A stretch of DNA of 64,000 bases. It comes from Quadrisphaera setariae (GTDB taxonomy: Bacteria > Actinomycetota > Actinomycetes > Actinomycetales > Quadrisphaeraceae). The position numbers were made by a program, and so were the translations under genes. The stretch covers positions 186,001 to 250,000 of the forward strand of contig NZ_VKAC01000002.1 in the NCBI RefSeq assembly GCF_008041935.1, given 5' to 3'. This document shows positions 33,543-42,619 of this stretch, piece by piece. Each line of letters begins with the position of its first letter. Within the stretch, counting starts at the first letter, position 1. The notes beneath the pieces are model-generated. The model was not told the DNA's origin. It ran no database searches and saw only the letters and a list, made by a program, of their open reading frames with translations.

Positions 33543-34421
33543 CTACCCACCGGCCAGGAGCTGCCGGCCGCGGGAGGTGAGGGCGTCGCAGTCGGTGGCG
33601 GGCGGCGCGGCGTCGAGCACCGGACCGTCGAGGGCCGCGTCGACGACGCCGACGGCCAGCGCGTCCCGCACCAGCCCGCCGTGGTCGACCCTCGACGCCG
33701 AGCACACCTGCTGGAGCTCCACGTCGACGGCGCCGCGCAGCGAGGAGGCGTCCGCCGGCGGCACCACCACCTGGTCAGCGGCGGACCACACGCTGGTCCA
33801 GCGGACGCCGTCGCCAGGGGTCTCCGGCAGGGACCGCAGCAGGCTGCTCCCCGGCTCGAGCTGCTGGCACGCGAGCGGGCAGTCCTGCGGGGCGTTCACC
33901 GCCGCGAAGCGCGCCAGGTCCGTGCCCTGGTGGGGTGAGCCCAGCGTGACCACGCGGCGCACGGGCTCGTCGGCGCCGTCACCGGCCAGCCACAGCCGGG
34001 TGACCACCCCGCCGGCGGAGTAGCCGACCACGTCCACCGACGGCGCCCCGCCGGCGAGGGCCGCCTGAGCCGCGGCCTGGACGGCGGTGGCCTGCTCGGC
34101 CAGGTCGCCCGTGCCGTCCCCTGCTGCCGACACCACCCGCACCTGCCGCCCGGCGCGCTCGAGCGCCCCCGCCAGCACCTGCAGCCCGGAGGTGCTGCCG
34201 CCGTACCCCGGCACGAGCAGCACCGTGCCCTGCACCGCCTGGTCGGCCGGCCCGGCGGAGCTGGCCGCGCCGGACCCGCGCGCGTCGTCGTCCTCAGCGC
34301 CACCTGCGGACGGGCCCGCGCCGCGCAGCAGCACCGCCCCCGCCGCCACCACCAGGACGACGACGAGCGCCATCAGAGCGATCGCCAGCCGGCGCCGAGG
34401 TGCCACCCAGCGAGCGTGCAC
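33543..34421 (-). CDS. Exported alpha/beta-hydrolase lipase
   Basis: 292 residues. An N-terminal anchor or signal (LAIALMALVVVLVVAAGAVL) is followed by a Ser/Gly/Ala/Asp linker and a lipase domain: TVLLVPGYGGSTSGLQVLAG with the oxyanion Gly-Tyr-Gly, nucleophile V-V-G-Y-S-A-G-G and V-T-L-G-S-P-H-Q-G-T. The acid is probably in SAADQVVVP and the His in R-V-D-H-G-G-L. It belongs to the triacylglycerol lipase/esterase LipA-like group. It is convergent with the ABC permease gene (4 bp apart). Confidence 0.85.
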   Translation of the reverse strand: MHARWVAPRRRLAIALMALVVVLVVAAGAVLLRGAGPSAGGAEDDDARGSGAASSAGPADQAVQGTVLLVPGYGGSTSGLQVLAGALERAGRQVRVVSAAGDGTGDLAEQATAVQAAAQAALAGGAPSVDVVGYSAGGVVTRLWLAGDGADEPVRRVVTLGSPHQGTDLARFAAVNAPQDCPLACQQLEPGSSLLRSLPETPGDGVRWTSVWSAADQVVVPPADASSLRGAVDVELQQVCSASRVDHGGLVRDALAVGVVDAALDGPVLDAAPPATDCDALTSRGRQLLAGG

Positions 34422-34495
34422 GACCCCGGGATCTTCTGCGACAGTGGATGCACCGCCCGCACCACCCGCCCCGGACCCGGAGGCCCTCCCCAGCC

Positions 34496-35959
34496 ATGCT
34501 CGAAGCCTTCTACGACCTCTTCAACGGCGACGAAGCCGCTGCGACCACGCCCCTGACCGGGCTCCAAGCGCTGCAGCTCGTCGCCGTCGCGGTCGGCGCG
34601 GCGCTCGGGGCACTGGTGCTGGGGATGGTGGTGCACGCCGTCGTCCTGCGGATCGGCCGCAGGTCCGTGGTGGCGCGCACCCTCGCCGCCCGCCTCAAGG
34701 GCCCGTTCCGCTGGATCCTCGTGACGCTGGCCGCCCAGCAGGTGTTCGTCAGCTCCACCGGGAACGACGGCTGGCTCATGGCCACCCGCACCGTGCTGCT
34801 GCTCGCCGTCATCGCCTGCATCGGCTGGCTGCTGGCCAAGGTCGTGCTGGTGGTCGAGGACCTGCTGCTCGAGAAGTTCCGGGTGGACGTCGCCGACAAC
34901 CGCCACGCCCGCCGGATCCGCACCCAGATCATCTTCCTGCGGCGCATCGCGCTGCTGGTGATCGCCCTGCTGACCGTCGGTGCGATGCTCTGGACCTTCC
35001 CCGAGGCCCGCGTGGTCGGCACCGGCATCTTCGCCTCCGCCGGCCTGCTGTCCGTGGTGGCCGGCCTGGCCGCCCAGAGCTCCCTCAGCAACGTCTTCGC
35101 CGGCCTGCAGCTCGCGTTCACCGACGCCCTGCGCGTCGACGACGTCGTGGTGGTCGACGGGCTGTGGGGCCGCATCGAGGAGATCACCCTCACCTACGTG
35201 GTGGTCCACGTCTGGGACGACCGCCGCTACGTGCTGCCCTCCACCTACTTCACCTCCACCCCGTTCGAGCACTGGACCCGCAAGGACTCCCAGATCCTCG
35301 GCGTCGTGATGCTCGAGGTCGACTGGCGCACCGACTTCGACGGCATGCGCGACGAGCTGCACCGCGTGGTCGAGGCCGACGAGCTGTGGGACCGCCGCGT
35401 GGCGGTGCTGCAGGTCACCGACGCCGTCAACACCTTCGTGCAGGTCCGCATCCTCGTGTCCGCGCAGGACGGGCCCACGATCTTCGACCTGCGCTGCCAC
35501 GTGCGCGAGGCGATGGTCCGCTGGCTGGTGGCCTCCAACCCCCAGGGGCTGCCGCGCCTGCGCCTGGCCGGCTCCGACGCCGAGGAGGCCGCGCTCGCAG
35601 AGATGACCCGCGAGCAGCGCGTGCCGGCGAAGAGCGGGCACGACCCGAAGGCCCCCCGCCGGGGCGCGGGAGTGCCGACGCCGGCCACCGTCGTGCTGCC
35701 CCCCGTGGCCGCCGACCGCCAGCCCGACCGCCGCGACGACTCCCTGTTCACCGGCTCGATGGAGGCCGTCGAGAGGTCCCGGGCGTTCGCCGGGCCCAGC
35801 GAGGCCGAGCAGGCCGACCGCGTCGAGCGCCTCCTCCGTGAGGAGCGGGAGCGGGTGGAGGCCGAGGAGCGCGAGGCGGTCCGCCGCCGCTTCCGGGAGG
35901 ACCCCGACCCGGCGCTGACCACGTCCGTGATGCCCGCCGTCCCCGAGCGCCGTCGCTGA
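34496..35959 (+). CDS. MscS-family mechanosensitive channel
   Basis: 487 residues. Four membrane helices, the last two giving the pore: FASAGLLSVVAGLAAQSSL and SNVFAGLQLAFTDALRVDD, typical of MscS TM3. The beta domain VVVVDGLWGRIEEITLTYVV and YFTSTPFEHWTRK follows. After about residue 375 a cytoplasmic Pro/Arg/Glu-rich tail ends in a charged helix (RVERLLREERERVEAEEREA). It should release solutes on hypo-osmotic shock. ATG at 34496. Confidence 0.92.
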   Translation: MLEAFYDLFNGDEAAATTPLTGLQALQLVAVAVGAALGALVLGMVVHAVVLRIGRRSVVARTLAARLKGPFRWILVTLAAQQVFVSSTGNDGWLMATRTVLLLAVIACIGWLLAKVVLVVEDLLLEKFRVDVADNRHARRIRTQIIFLRRIALLVIALLTVGAMLWTFPEARVVGTGIFASAGLLSVVAGLAAQSSLSNVFAGLQLAFTDALRVDDVVVVDGLWGRIEEITLTYVVVHVWDDRRYVLPSTYFTSTPFEHWTRKDSQILGVVMLEVDWRTDFDGMRDELHRVVEADELWDRRVAVLQVTDAVNTFVQVRILVSAQDGPTIFDLRCHVREAMVRWLVASNPQGLPRLRLAGSDAEEAALAEMTREQRVPAKSGHDPKAPRRGAGVPTPATVVLPPVAADRQPDRRDDSLFTGSMEAVERSRAFAGPSEAEQADRVERLLREERERVEAEEREAVRRRFREDPDPALTTSVMPAVPERRR

Positions 35960-35997
35960 CCCACCTTCCCTCTGCCCCGGCCGTCTGCGTGACGCCG

Positions 35998-36056
35998 GAC
36001 GTGCAGAAGTCCTGACCGGAGCCCTCTGCGGCGCTACCGGGAGACTTCTGCACGTC
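35998..36056. repeat. Palindromic element, copy 1
   Basis: Arms gacgtgcagaagtc (35998-36011) and gacttctgcacgtc (36043-36056), perfect 14-bp stem with a 31-nt loop. The left arm and its upstream flank (gcgtgacgccggacgtgcag) are identical to the copy at 38576-38595. It lies between the MscS gene and the first lipoprotein gene. Confidence 0.75.
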
Positions 36057-36095
36057 GGTGATCACGGGTCGGACGACGACGGCGCGCCGCCGCTC

Positions 36096-36126
36096 TGCAA
36101 CGCACGGCGGTGCGGCAGCGTCTGAC
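36096..36126 (+). promoter_or_regulatory. ECF-sigma-type promoter of lipoprotein 1
   Basis: -35 TGCAACG (36096-36102), 16-nt spacer, -10 CGTCTGAC (36119-36126), then GTG at 36129. The same elements, spacer and distance occur before lipoprotein 2. CGTC -10 cores with AAC -35 motifs are typical of ECF sigma factors. Confidence 0.6.
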
Positions 36127-36128
36127 CG

Positions 36129-37268
36129 GTGATCGTCGCGACGAGCGACGGCGCGGTTGCGGAGGGCGGGGTCTGCGTGCGGCGTTCCAGGGCGGGATCG
36201 GTCGGTCTGACAGCAGGGGCGGCGCTCGCGGTGGGACTGGCGCTGGCTGGGTGCGGGGGCACCCCGCTGGCGCAGCCGGCGCCGGACGCCAGCAGCGCGT
36301 CGCCGTCGTCGTCCGCCTACACCGACCCCGGCCAGCTCTGGCCCGACGCGGCGCGCACGGTCGTCATCACGCCGCAGGGCCAGCGCCCGCCGATGCCTCC
36401 GCCCGACGAGGCCCAGCTGCAGGACCTCACCACCTACGCCGAGCAGGAGGGCGTGCCGGTCGAGGCGGTGGTCCGGGAGCAGGAGGACGTGACCGCCTTC
36501 CACGACTGGGTCGCCGCGACGGTCACGCCGATCCTCGGTGACCGGTTCTCCGAGGCGCGCCCGGAGATGGAGGGCGGGCCGGCGTGGATCGGGTTCACCG
36601 GCGACGTGCCGCCCGAGCTCGTCGCGGCTGCGGAGGCCTTCTACCTGCCGATGGAGCTGCGGGGCGGGGCGCTGCTCACCGCGACGGAGGCAGACCGCGT
36701 GCGGTCGGTCGGCACCGACGCCTTCGCCGCGGCAGCGCCGAGGGGCTTCGGCTGGAGCGGGAGCCTCGACACCCCCACGGCGACGTTCACCTACGGCGGC
36801 ATCCCTGCCGAGCAGTGGCAGGGCGGTGACGAGGTGAGGGCGGCCGTGGTCGCCGCTGCGGCGAAGGCGCTGGGCCGCGACGCGCCGTTCCGCGTCGAGG
36901 TCGAGCTGGACGACCGTGACCCCAAGACCACCGAGCCGGCCTTCTGGTACCTCCCCGCAGGCTGGACCGCCGACCCGAGCGCCACGAGCCTGGAGGTCGT
37001 CGTCGACGCCCCGGAGTGCGCGAGCGGGGTCAACCCGGGGGAGCGCATGGCCCCGCCGCAGGTGGAGGTCACGGACACGCAGGTCCGGATCGCGGTGTCC
37101 ACCTACATCCTGAAGGGACCGCAGACCTGCCCCGGACACGGCACGGCCCCGCTGGTGGTCGACCTCGGCCAGCCCCTGGGCGACCGGACGCTCGTGGACG
37201 TCAACGGCTCCCTCCGCGGAGACGGCGCAGGACCCGGCGGTGGGCTCCTGACGCCGCCCGCCGGATGA
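36129..37268 (+). CDS. Lipoprotein, paralogue 1
   Basis: 379 residues. A short N-tail (V-I-V-A-T-S-D-G) precedes R-R-S-R-A-G-S-V and a hydrophobic segment ending in lipobox L-A-L-A-G-C. After a Ser/Pro linker comes a domain shared with the next gene: WPDAARTVVITPQGQRPPM, W-I-G-F-T-G-D-V-P-P-E-L-V, PMELRGGALLTATEADRVR, DDRDPKTTEPAFWYLPAGW and VEVTDTQVRIAVSTYILKG. No known family is recognised. The GTG is 10 nt from the start of the -10 box, so the message is probably leaderless and ECF-controlled. Confidence 0.8.
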   Translation: MIVATSDGAVAEGGVCVRRSRAGSVGLTAGAALAVGLALAGCGGTPLAQPAPDASSASPSSSAYTDPGQLWPDAARTVVITPQGQRPPMPPPDEAQLQDLTTYAEQEGVPVEAVVREQEDVTAFHDWVAATVTPILGDRFSEARPEMEGGPAWIGFTGDVPPELVAAAEAFYLPMELRGGALLTATEADRVRSVGTDAFAAAAPRGFGWSGSLDTPTATFTYGGIPAEQWQGGDEVRAAVVAAAAKALGRDAPFRVEVELDDRDPKTTEPAFWYLPAGWTADPSATSLEVVVDAPECASGVNPGERMAPPQVEVTDTQVRIAVSTYILKGPQTCPGHGTAPLVVDLGQPLGDRTLVDVNGSLRGDGAGPGGGLLTPPAG

Positions 37269-37293
37269 GGACGACGACGACGCGGCGCCGCCC

Positions 37294-37324
37294 TGCAACG
37301 CTCGCGCCTGCGGGAGCGTCTGAC
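37294..37324 (+). promoter_or_regulatory. ECF-sigma-type promoter of lipoprotein 2
   Basis: -35 TGCAACG (37294-37300), 16-nt spacer (37301-37316), -10 CGTCTGAC (37317-37324), GTG at 37327. Element sequences and all distances equal those before lipoprotein 1. Confidence 0.6.
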
Positions 37325-37326
37325 TG

Positions 37327-38478
37327 GTGATCACTGCGCCGGTCGGTGGTGAGGCGGAGGACGGGGTGGACGTGGGACGTTCCAGGGCACGAGCGGTCGC
37401 GCTGGCAGCTGGGGCAGCGGGAGCGGTGGTGGTGCTCGCCGGGTGCGGGAGCGCGGCGCATCCGCTACCGCCCGGCGGCGCGTCGTCGTCCTCCTCCTCA
37501 CCCACCCCGCGCGCCACCTTCGCCTGGCCCGACCCTGCGCTGACGGTCGTCACGACGCCCCGCGGCGTCCGCCCGCCCCTGGACCTCACGTGGGCGACCC
37601 CGGGGTCGCTGCAGGACCAGATCGCACAGGAGGAAGGCATCTCGCTGGAGGAGGCCGCGCGGATCGTCCAGGACCAGGAGCTGGTGGGGGTCTTCACCTA
37701 CGACGTCCAGGAGCGGTTCAGGGACGCTCTCTCCACGTCACACGCGGGGGACGAGTCGTCGCAGGGCCGGCCGTGGGTCGCCTTCACCGGAACCGTGCCG
37801 CCGGAGGTCGTCACCATGGCGGAGCAGCTGCCGTTCCCCATCGAGCTGCGCGGCGGAGCGCTCGTGTCCAGCCACCGCAACGGCGTCATCATCGACGCGG
37901 CGACGACGGCGTTCGCCGCTGACCTCGGGGTGGCCGAGCAGGGGCTGGTGCTGGGCGGCCACTTCGACTCGACCACCGGCGTGGTCACCATCGACTACTC
38001 CACCGACCCGCTCACGCGGCGCCCCGATGCGGGCACGGAGGACGCGGTCATCGCCGCCGCGCAAGGCGCGCTCGGGTGGGACGCGCCGCTGTCGGTCGAC
38101 GTCCAGGCCGACGACCGGGACCCGACGACGACGAACGCCGCGACGTGGTTCCTGCCGGAAGGCTTCGTGCCCGACCCGGCGGCGACCCGCGTGGAGGTGC
38201 TGGTCGTCGAGCAGGGATGCACCGGCGGACGGGGGGCCGAGGGCAACACCGCCCCTCCGGAGGTCGAGGTCACCGGCACGCAGGTGCGCATCGCGGTGTC
38301 GACCTACATCCGCAAGGGGGCGCAGGGCTGTCCGAACCACCCGGCGGCTCCGCTCGTGGTGGATCTTGGTCAGCAGCTGGGGAACCGCGAGCTGGTGGAC
38401 GTCCACGGCCGCATCGACGACGGCGCCGGTGAGGGGATGCACCTGGGAGGCCCCGTGCAGGTGCCCGCCGCCGGCTGA
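37327..38478 (+). CDS. Lipoprotein, paralogue 2
   Basis: 383 residues, a tandem paralogue of the preceding protein. N-tail, G-R-S-R-A-R-A-V and lipobox V-V-L-A-G-C. Matching blocks: WPDPALTVVTTPRGVRPPLD, WVAFTGTVPPEVV, PIELRGGALVSSHRNG, DDRDPTTTNAATWFLPEGF, VEVTGTQVRIAVSTYIRKGA and APLVVDLGQQLGNRELVDVH. Two Cys near the end (Q-G-C-T-G-G and Q-G-C-P-N-H) are conserved in both and may form a disulfide. The family is not recognised. Confidence 0.8.
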   Translation: MITAPVGGEAEDGVDVGRSRARAVALAAGAAGAVVVLAGCGSAAHPLPPGGASSSSSSPTPRATFAWPDPALTVVTTPRGVRPPLDLTWATPGSLQDQIAQEEGISLEEAARIVQDQELVGVFTYDVQERFRDALSTSHAGDESSQGRPWVAFTGTVPPEVVTMAEQLPFPIELRGGALVSSHRNGVIIDAATTAFAADLGVAEQGLVLGGHFDSTTGVVTIDYSTDPLTRRPDAGTEDAVIAAAQGALGWDAPLSVDVQADDRDPTTTNAATWFLPEGFVPDPAATRVEVLVVEQGCTGGRGAEGNTAPPEVEVTGTQVRIAVSTYIRKGAQGCPNHPAAPLVVDLGQQLGNRELVDVHGRIDDGAGEGMHLGGPVQVPAAG

Positions 38479-38577
38479 CCCGGCACGGCGGCGTCCCCTC
38501 GGGCATGCAGGAGTACCGCCGGTGGGGTGGGGAGTCGCTCCCGAGCGACTTCTGCCCGCTGGGCGGGACGAGGGCGC

Positions 38578-38654
38578 GTGACGCCGGACGTGCAGAACCC
38601 GGCCGGAGCGCCCCGTCAGGCCCCCACGAGGAACTTCTGCACGTCCGGCGTCAC
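38578..38654. repeat. Palindromic element, copy 2
   Basis: Arms gtgacgccggacgtgcagaa (38578-38597) and ttctgcacgtccggcgtcac (38635-38654), perfect 20-bp stem with a 37-nt loop. Same family as the element at 35998-36056. It lies between convergent genes (lipoprotein 2 and the Fic gene), where it may act as a bidirectional terminator. Confidence 0.8.
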
Positions 38655-38664
38655 CGCCAGCCGG

Positions 38665-39834
38665 TCACCGGGTCGAGCGCCGCCCGGCCCGGGTCGCGAA
38701 CGCGTCCAGCGCCGCCAGCACCTCGTCGGCCTGCCACAGCCGGCCGCGATCGCGCCCCGTCGTCTCGCGCACCACGCCCGCCTCCACCAGCGGCGCCAGC
38801 GGCCGGGCAGCGTTGGCGGCCGAGACCCCCAGCTCGCGGGCGATGGTCGCGCTGTCGACCACCGGCTGCCGCAGCAACAGGTCGGCCAGGCGCCACGCGG
38901 CGGAGTCTCGGCGAGCCACCACCACGTCGTCCCACCGCGCCCGCACCGTCCGCAGTTCCGCGGCCAGCTGCCGCCCGTTGACCACCGCGGCCAGCGCGCT
39001 CCGGGACATGACCTCGACGATCGGGTCCACCTCACCGCCGCGGTACGCGGTGAGCGCGTCGAAGTACCCGCCGACGTCGGTGAGCAGCCCGGCCGACACA
39101 GGCACCGTCACTCGCCGCGCGAGCCCCCGCCCCCGCAGCAGCGCGTGCACCAGCGCCCGCCCGGTGCGGCCGTTGCCGTCCGCGAACGGGTGGATGGTCT
39201 CGAACTGCGCGTGCGCCAGCGCCGCGTGCACGAGCACCTGCACGTCACCGCGGCTGCTGAACGCGACGAGGTCGTCGATGAGGGCGGGCACATCCTCGTG
39301 GTGGGGCGGCACGAACTCCGCCCCGTGCGGCCCGTACGTGTCCCCGCCGATCCACACCTGCTCGCTGCGCCACCGCCCCGCGATCGACGGCGCGCTCGCC
39401 TCCAGCAGCGCCCGCTGCATCGCCAGCAGCCCCTCGGCGGTGAGCTCGTCGGCCAGGGCGAGCGCCGCCTGCATCGACCGCACGTTGCCGAGCACGAGCT
39501 CAGCGTTCCGGGTGGCGCTTCTCCCGAGCTCAGCCACCGCGATCGCCCGCGCCCCCGACGTCAGCCCCTCGATCTGCGACGACGACGCAGACTCGCTGCG
39601 CAGCAGCAAGAACGGCAGCGGCCCAGGGCCGCCGCCGTCGGACTCTGCGGGCGCGCTCGCCTGCTCCGCATCGAAGCGCGCCACCTCGGCGGCCGCCTCT
39701 TCCGCCAGTGCCGCTGCCACCGATGAGACCGCAGGCGTGGCTCCCGCGATGAACGGCACCACCGCCGCTGCGTACGGCCCCCGGTGGCGCTCGCGGATCG
39801 AGCGCGGCACGAGGTCGGGCGGGAGGGTCGGCAT
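38665..39834 (-). CDS. Fic-domain protein with N-terminal inhibitory motif
   Basis: 389 residues. The Fic core motif [12 protein letters not shown] (H-P-F-x-D-x-N-G-R) follows [11 protein letters not shown]; upstream lies S-S-S-Q-I-E-G, which matches the (S/T)-x-x-x-E-(G/N) inhibitory helix of class II Fic proteins. The C-terminal part is a winged helix ([20 protein letters not shown]). It would AMPylate or otherwise modify a protein and be auto-inhibited. The ATG at 39834 has GGGAGGT 6-7 nt upstream, which decides the start over a further ATG at 39900. No adjacent antitoxin gene is needed. Confidence 0.9.
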   Translation of the reverse strand: MPTLPPDLVPRSIRERHRGPYAAAVVPFIAGATPAVSSVAAALAEEAAAEVARFDAEQASAPAESDGGGPGPLPFLLLRSESASSSQIEGLTSGARAIAVAELGRSATRNAELVLGNVRSMQAALALADELTAEGLLAMQRALLEASAPSIAGRWRSEQVWIGGDTYGPHGAEFVPPHHEDVPALIDDLVAFSSRGDVQVLVHAALAHAQFETIHPFADGNGRTGRALVHALLRGRGLARRVTVPVSAGLLTDVGGYFDALTAYRGGEVDPIVEVMSRSALAAVVNGRQLAAELRTVRARWDDVVVARRDSAAWRLADLLLRQPVVDSATIARELGVSAANAARPLAPLVEAGVVRETTGRDRGRLWQADEVLAALDAFATRAGRRSTR

Positions 39835-40024
39835 CCACGGCACCTCCCGGCTGCCGAGCGCCGGCCAAGCGCCGGTGTTCGCGGCTCGACCTGAAGGCAC
39901 ACTCGGACGTTACCTTCACTTCTGCCGCTGAGTGATGGTGACGACATCGCCTGTTCTCACTTCTCCCTGGCGGCGTCACGCCAACCGCTGGGCCGGACTG
40001 GCGAGGGCGTGCCAGCCCTCCGCG

Positions 40025-41113
40025 TCAGCCGAAGCGCTCCCCGGCGCGCGCCGGCACCTTCTCCCGGGCCGACGCGTCGTCCAGACCGGCCACCATGAGC
40101 AGGTCCACGGTCGCCGAGCGGACCTGCGCCAGCACCACGTCGGCCGACAACGACGAGCGCGGCACCACCACCGACGCCAGGCCCACGGCCGCCAGCGCGT
40201 CCACGGCGCCGTCCAGCGGCCGCCCCGCGCCCAGGTCCTCGGACAGGCGCAGCACCGCTGCCGCCAGCTCGTCGACCAGCGCGAGCAGCTCCTCGGGCAC
40301 CACCTCCATCCGCTCCGTGGCCACCGCCAGGCGTCGGGACAGCACGCGGACGTTGCGCACGGCCCGGTCCAGCGGCACCGCCAGGGCCTGCACGGTCTGC
40401 GCGCGCACGGCGTGGTGGCGACGGAACGGCGTCAGCCGTGCCACGTCGAGCCCCTCGGCGGCGGCGGCGCGCAGCCTGTCGAGCCGCTCCTGGGTACCGC
40501 GGGCGTGGGCGAGGGCGTCCCGGCCGCGCTCCACGTCTCCGTCGCGCGCCGCCGAGGACGCCTCCAGCAGCAGGTCCGCCACGGTGGCGAGCACCTCCTG
40601 CGCCAGCACCACCGGCCGGCGCAGCTGGCGGCGCGGCACGAGCGTGGCCAGCAGCAGCGCCACCACCCCGCCGGTGGCGGCGTCGGTCCACCGACCGACG
40701 ATCGCGCCGGTGGTGGTCTGGGCGTACAGCGTCACGAAGACGCCCTGGATCGCGATCTGGTTGATCATGAGGGTGCCGGCGCGCAACAGGATCGCCACCG
40801 ACATCCCCAGCCCGACCACGAGCGCGATCTGCCAGGCGCCGGTGCCGAACGCGCGCACCATGAGGTCACCCACGAGCACGCCGATGGCGACGCCGACCAC
40901 CACCTCGCCCACGCGCCGCAGGCGCTGCCCGTAGGAGACGCCCAGGCCCAGCACCGCGGCGATGGGCGCGAAGATCGGCTGCTCGTGGCCCAGGAGGTGC
41001 CGCGCCAGCAGGTAGGCGAGCCCAGCGCCGACGGCGCACAGCACCACGTGCGGCGCGTACGAGCGCAGCCGGTCCACGCGCGCCCGCAGCTCCAACCGGC
41101 TCACCGGCACCAT
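40025..41113 (-). CDS. FUSC/aromatic-acid-exporter-family membrane protein
   Basis: 362 residues. The N-terminal half has six membrane segments ([72 protein letters not shown] and two more), and the C-terminal half is a cytoplasmic helical domain. FAPIAAVL-x-x-x-x-x-x-x-R-L-R-R-V-G-E is typical of the FUSC/ArAE family. The substrate may be an aromatic or other organic acid; unknown here. GTG/ATG starts near 41113, 19 bp after the kinase gene, which is on the same strand. Confidence 0.85.
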   Translation of the reverse strand: MVPVSRLELRARVDRLRSYAPHVVLCAVGAGLAYLLARHLLGHEQPIFAPIAAVLGLGVSYGQRLRRVGEVVVGVAIGVLVGDLMVRAFGTGAWQIALVVGLGMSVAILLRAGTLMINQIAIQGVFVTLYAQTTTGAIVGRWTDAATGGVVALLLATLVPRRQLRRPVVLAQEVLATVADLLLEASSAARDGDVERGRDALAHARGTQERLDRLRAAAAEGLDVARLTPFRRHHAVRAQTVQALAVPLDRAVRNVRVLSRRLAVATERMEVVPEELLALVDELAAAVLRLSEDLGAGRPLDGAVDALAAVGLASVVVPRSSLSADVVLAQVRSATVDLLMVAGLDDASAREKVPARAGERFG

Positions 41114-41132
41114 CCTGCCCGGGAGGGGTGCC

Positions 41133-41702
41133 TCACGTGCGCAGCACGAGGTCCGCGCGGTCCCGGGTGCCCTCCGCGGTGAACAGCGCTCGCTCCTGCA
41201 CCGCCCAGCGCTCCCAGTGGGGCCGGTACGCCTCGCCGTCGCGCTCGATGCCGCGCCGCATGCGCTCGTCGTCGTCGGCCTCCACCCACACCAGGGCGGT
41301 CAGGTGCGGCGCGCACGGACGGGACCCGCACCCCACCCCCTCGACGACGACGACGTCCGCCGCGGGCACCGGCACCTGCTCCGCCCAGCGGTGCGCCACC
41401 CAGTCCCAGCGGCGGAACTGCGCCGGCGCGCCGGCGGTCAGCGGTTCGAGCACCTGGGTGGTGACCAGGCCGACGGACTCTGCGAGCCCGTCCCACCCCG
41501 GGTAGAGGTCGTCCATGTGCACCTCGGAGGTGCTCACCCCGCGCTCGCGCAGGAGCTCCGCGACGGCGCCGGCCAGGGTGGTCTTGCCGGAGCCGCTGGG
41601 GCCGTCGACGGCGAGCACGCGCACGCCGCCCGGCCCGGCGGCGCGCCCGAGCACGAGGTCGGCGGCGGCCTCGGCCGCTCCGGCGGTCAGGTGCTCCGGC
41701 AC
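41133..41702 (-). CDS. Uridine-kinase-like P-loop ATPase
   Basis: 189 residues. Walker [22 protein letters not shown] in the second strand (as in uridine kinases), [20 protein letters not shown] and [13 protein letters not shown]. The substrate is not certain. The GTG at 41702 has TAGGGT 6 nt upstream (41709-41714, minus strand). It is divergent from hisF. Confidence 0.85.
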   Translation of the reverse strand: MPEHLTAGAAEAAADLVLGRAAGPGGVRVLAVDGPSGSGKTTLAGAVAELLRERGVSTSEVHMDDLYPGWDGLAESVGLVTTQVLEPLTAGAPAQFRRWDWVAHRWAEQVPVPAADVVVVEGVGCGSRPCAPHLTALVWVEADDDERMRRGIERDGEAYRPHWERWAVQERALFTAEGTRDRADLVLRT

Positions 41703-41708
41703 CGGGCG

Positions 41709-41714
41709 ACCCTA
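41709..41714 (-). promoter_or_regulatory. -10 box of the uridine-kinase-like gene
   Basis: TAGGGT on the minus strand, 6 nt before GTG 41702; leaderless arrangement. The hisF -10 box lies 20 bp away on the other strand. Confidence 0.5.
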
Positions 41715-41733
41715 GCCGCGTGCCGGGGGCGCC

Positions 41734-41739
41734 TAGGCT
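41734..41739 (+). promoter_or_regulatory. -10 box of hisF
   Basis: TAGGCT 8 nt before GTG 41748, identical in sequence and distance to the hisE box. Confidence 0.5.
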
Positions 41740-41747
41740 GGGCCGAC

Positions 41748-42521
41748 GTGAGCCTGGCCGTGCGCGTGATCCCCTGCCTCGACGTCGACGCCGGCCGCGT
41801 GGTCAAGGGCGTCAACTTCCGCGAGCTGCGCGACGCCGGTGACCCCGTGGAGCTGGCGGCCCGCTACGACGCGCAGGGCGCTGACGAGCTGGTGTTCCTG
41901 GACGTCACCGCCTCCTCCGGGGACCGCGAGACCACCTACGACGTGGTCCGTCGCACCGCCGAGCAGGTCTTCATCCCGCTCACCGTGGGAGGCGGGGTCC
42001 GCACCCCCGACGACGTCGACAGGCTGCTGCGCGCCGGCGCCGACAAGGTGGGCGTCAACACCGCGGCCATCGCCCGCCCGGAGCTGGTGCGTGAGATCGC
42101 CCAGCGGTTCGGCAACCAGGTGCTGGTGGTGAGCCTCGACGCGCGGCGCACCCCGGAGGGCGGACCGCCCACGCCGTCGGGCTTCGAGGTCACCACGCAC
42201 GGCGGACGCCGCGGCACGGGCATCGACGCCGTCGAGTGGGCCGAGCGCGTCGCTGGGCTGGGCGCGGGCGAGCTGCTGCTCAACTCCATGGACGCCGACG
42301 GCACCAAGGCCGGTTTCGACCTGGAGATGCTGACCGCGGTGCGCGCCCGGGTCGGCGTTCCCGTCATCGCCAGCGGCGGTGCCGGTGCGGTGGAGCACTT
42401 CGCGCCGGCGGTGGCGGCCGGCGCCGACGCGGTGCTCGCCGCGAGCGTCTTCCACTTCGGGCAGATGACCGTCGGCGACGTGAAGGCGTCCCTGGCGGCA
42501 GCCGGTCACCCCGTCCGCTGA
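41748..42521 (+). CDS. hisF: Imidazole glycerol phosphate synthase subunit HisF
   Basis: 257 residues, a TIM barrel of the usual length. [19 protein letters not shown] carries the catalytic Asp near residue 11; the second Asp is in VVSLDARR. Further signatures are [38 protein letters not shown] and [13 protein letters not shown]. It forms the cyclase half of the HisF/HisH enzyme; hisH is not in the window. The GTG is fixed by the -10 box. Confidence 0.96.
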   Translation: MSLAVRVIPCLDVDAGRVVKGVNFRELRDAGDPVELAARYDAQGADELVFLDVTASSGDRETTYDVVRRTAEQVFIPLTVGGGVRTPDDVDRLLRAGADKVGVNTAAIARPELVREIAQRFGNQVLVVSLDARRTPEGGPPTPSGFEVTTHGGRRGTGIDAVEWAERVAGLGAGELLLNSMDADGTKAGFDLEMLTAVRARVGVPVIASGGAGAVEHFAPAVAAGADAVLAASVFHFGQMTVGDVKASLAAAGHPVR

Positions 42522-42605
42522 CACAGCGCGGTGGTCGACCACCCATGATCACGCAGGGTGATCGAGGTTGAAACGCGGGGTGACCTCTCGGTAACACGGC
42601 AGCCC

Positions 42606-42611
42606 TACGGT
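42606..42611 (+). promoter_or_regulatory. -10 box of the NCS1 permease gene
   Basis: TACGGT 8 nt before GTG 42620; leaderless arrangement. Upstream, GATCAC-N5-GTGATC at 42547-42563 forms a short palindrome that could be an operator. Confidence 0.45.
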
Positions 42612-42619
42612 CGCCGTTC

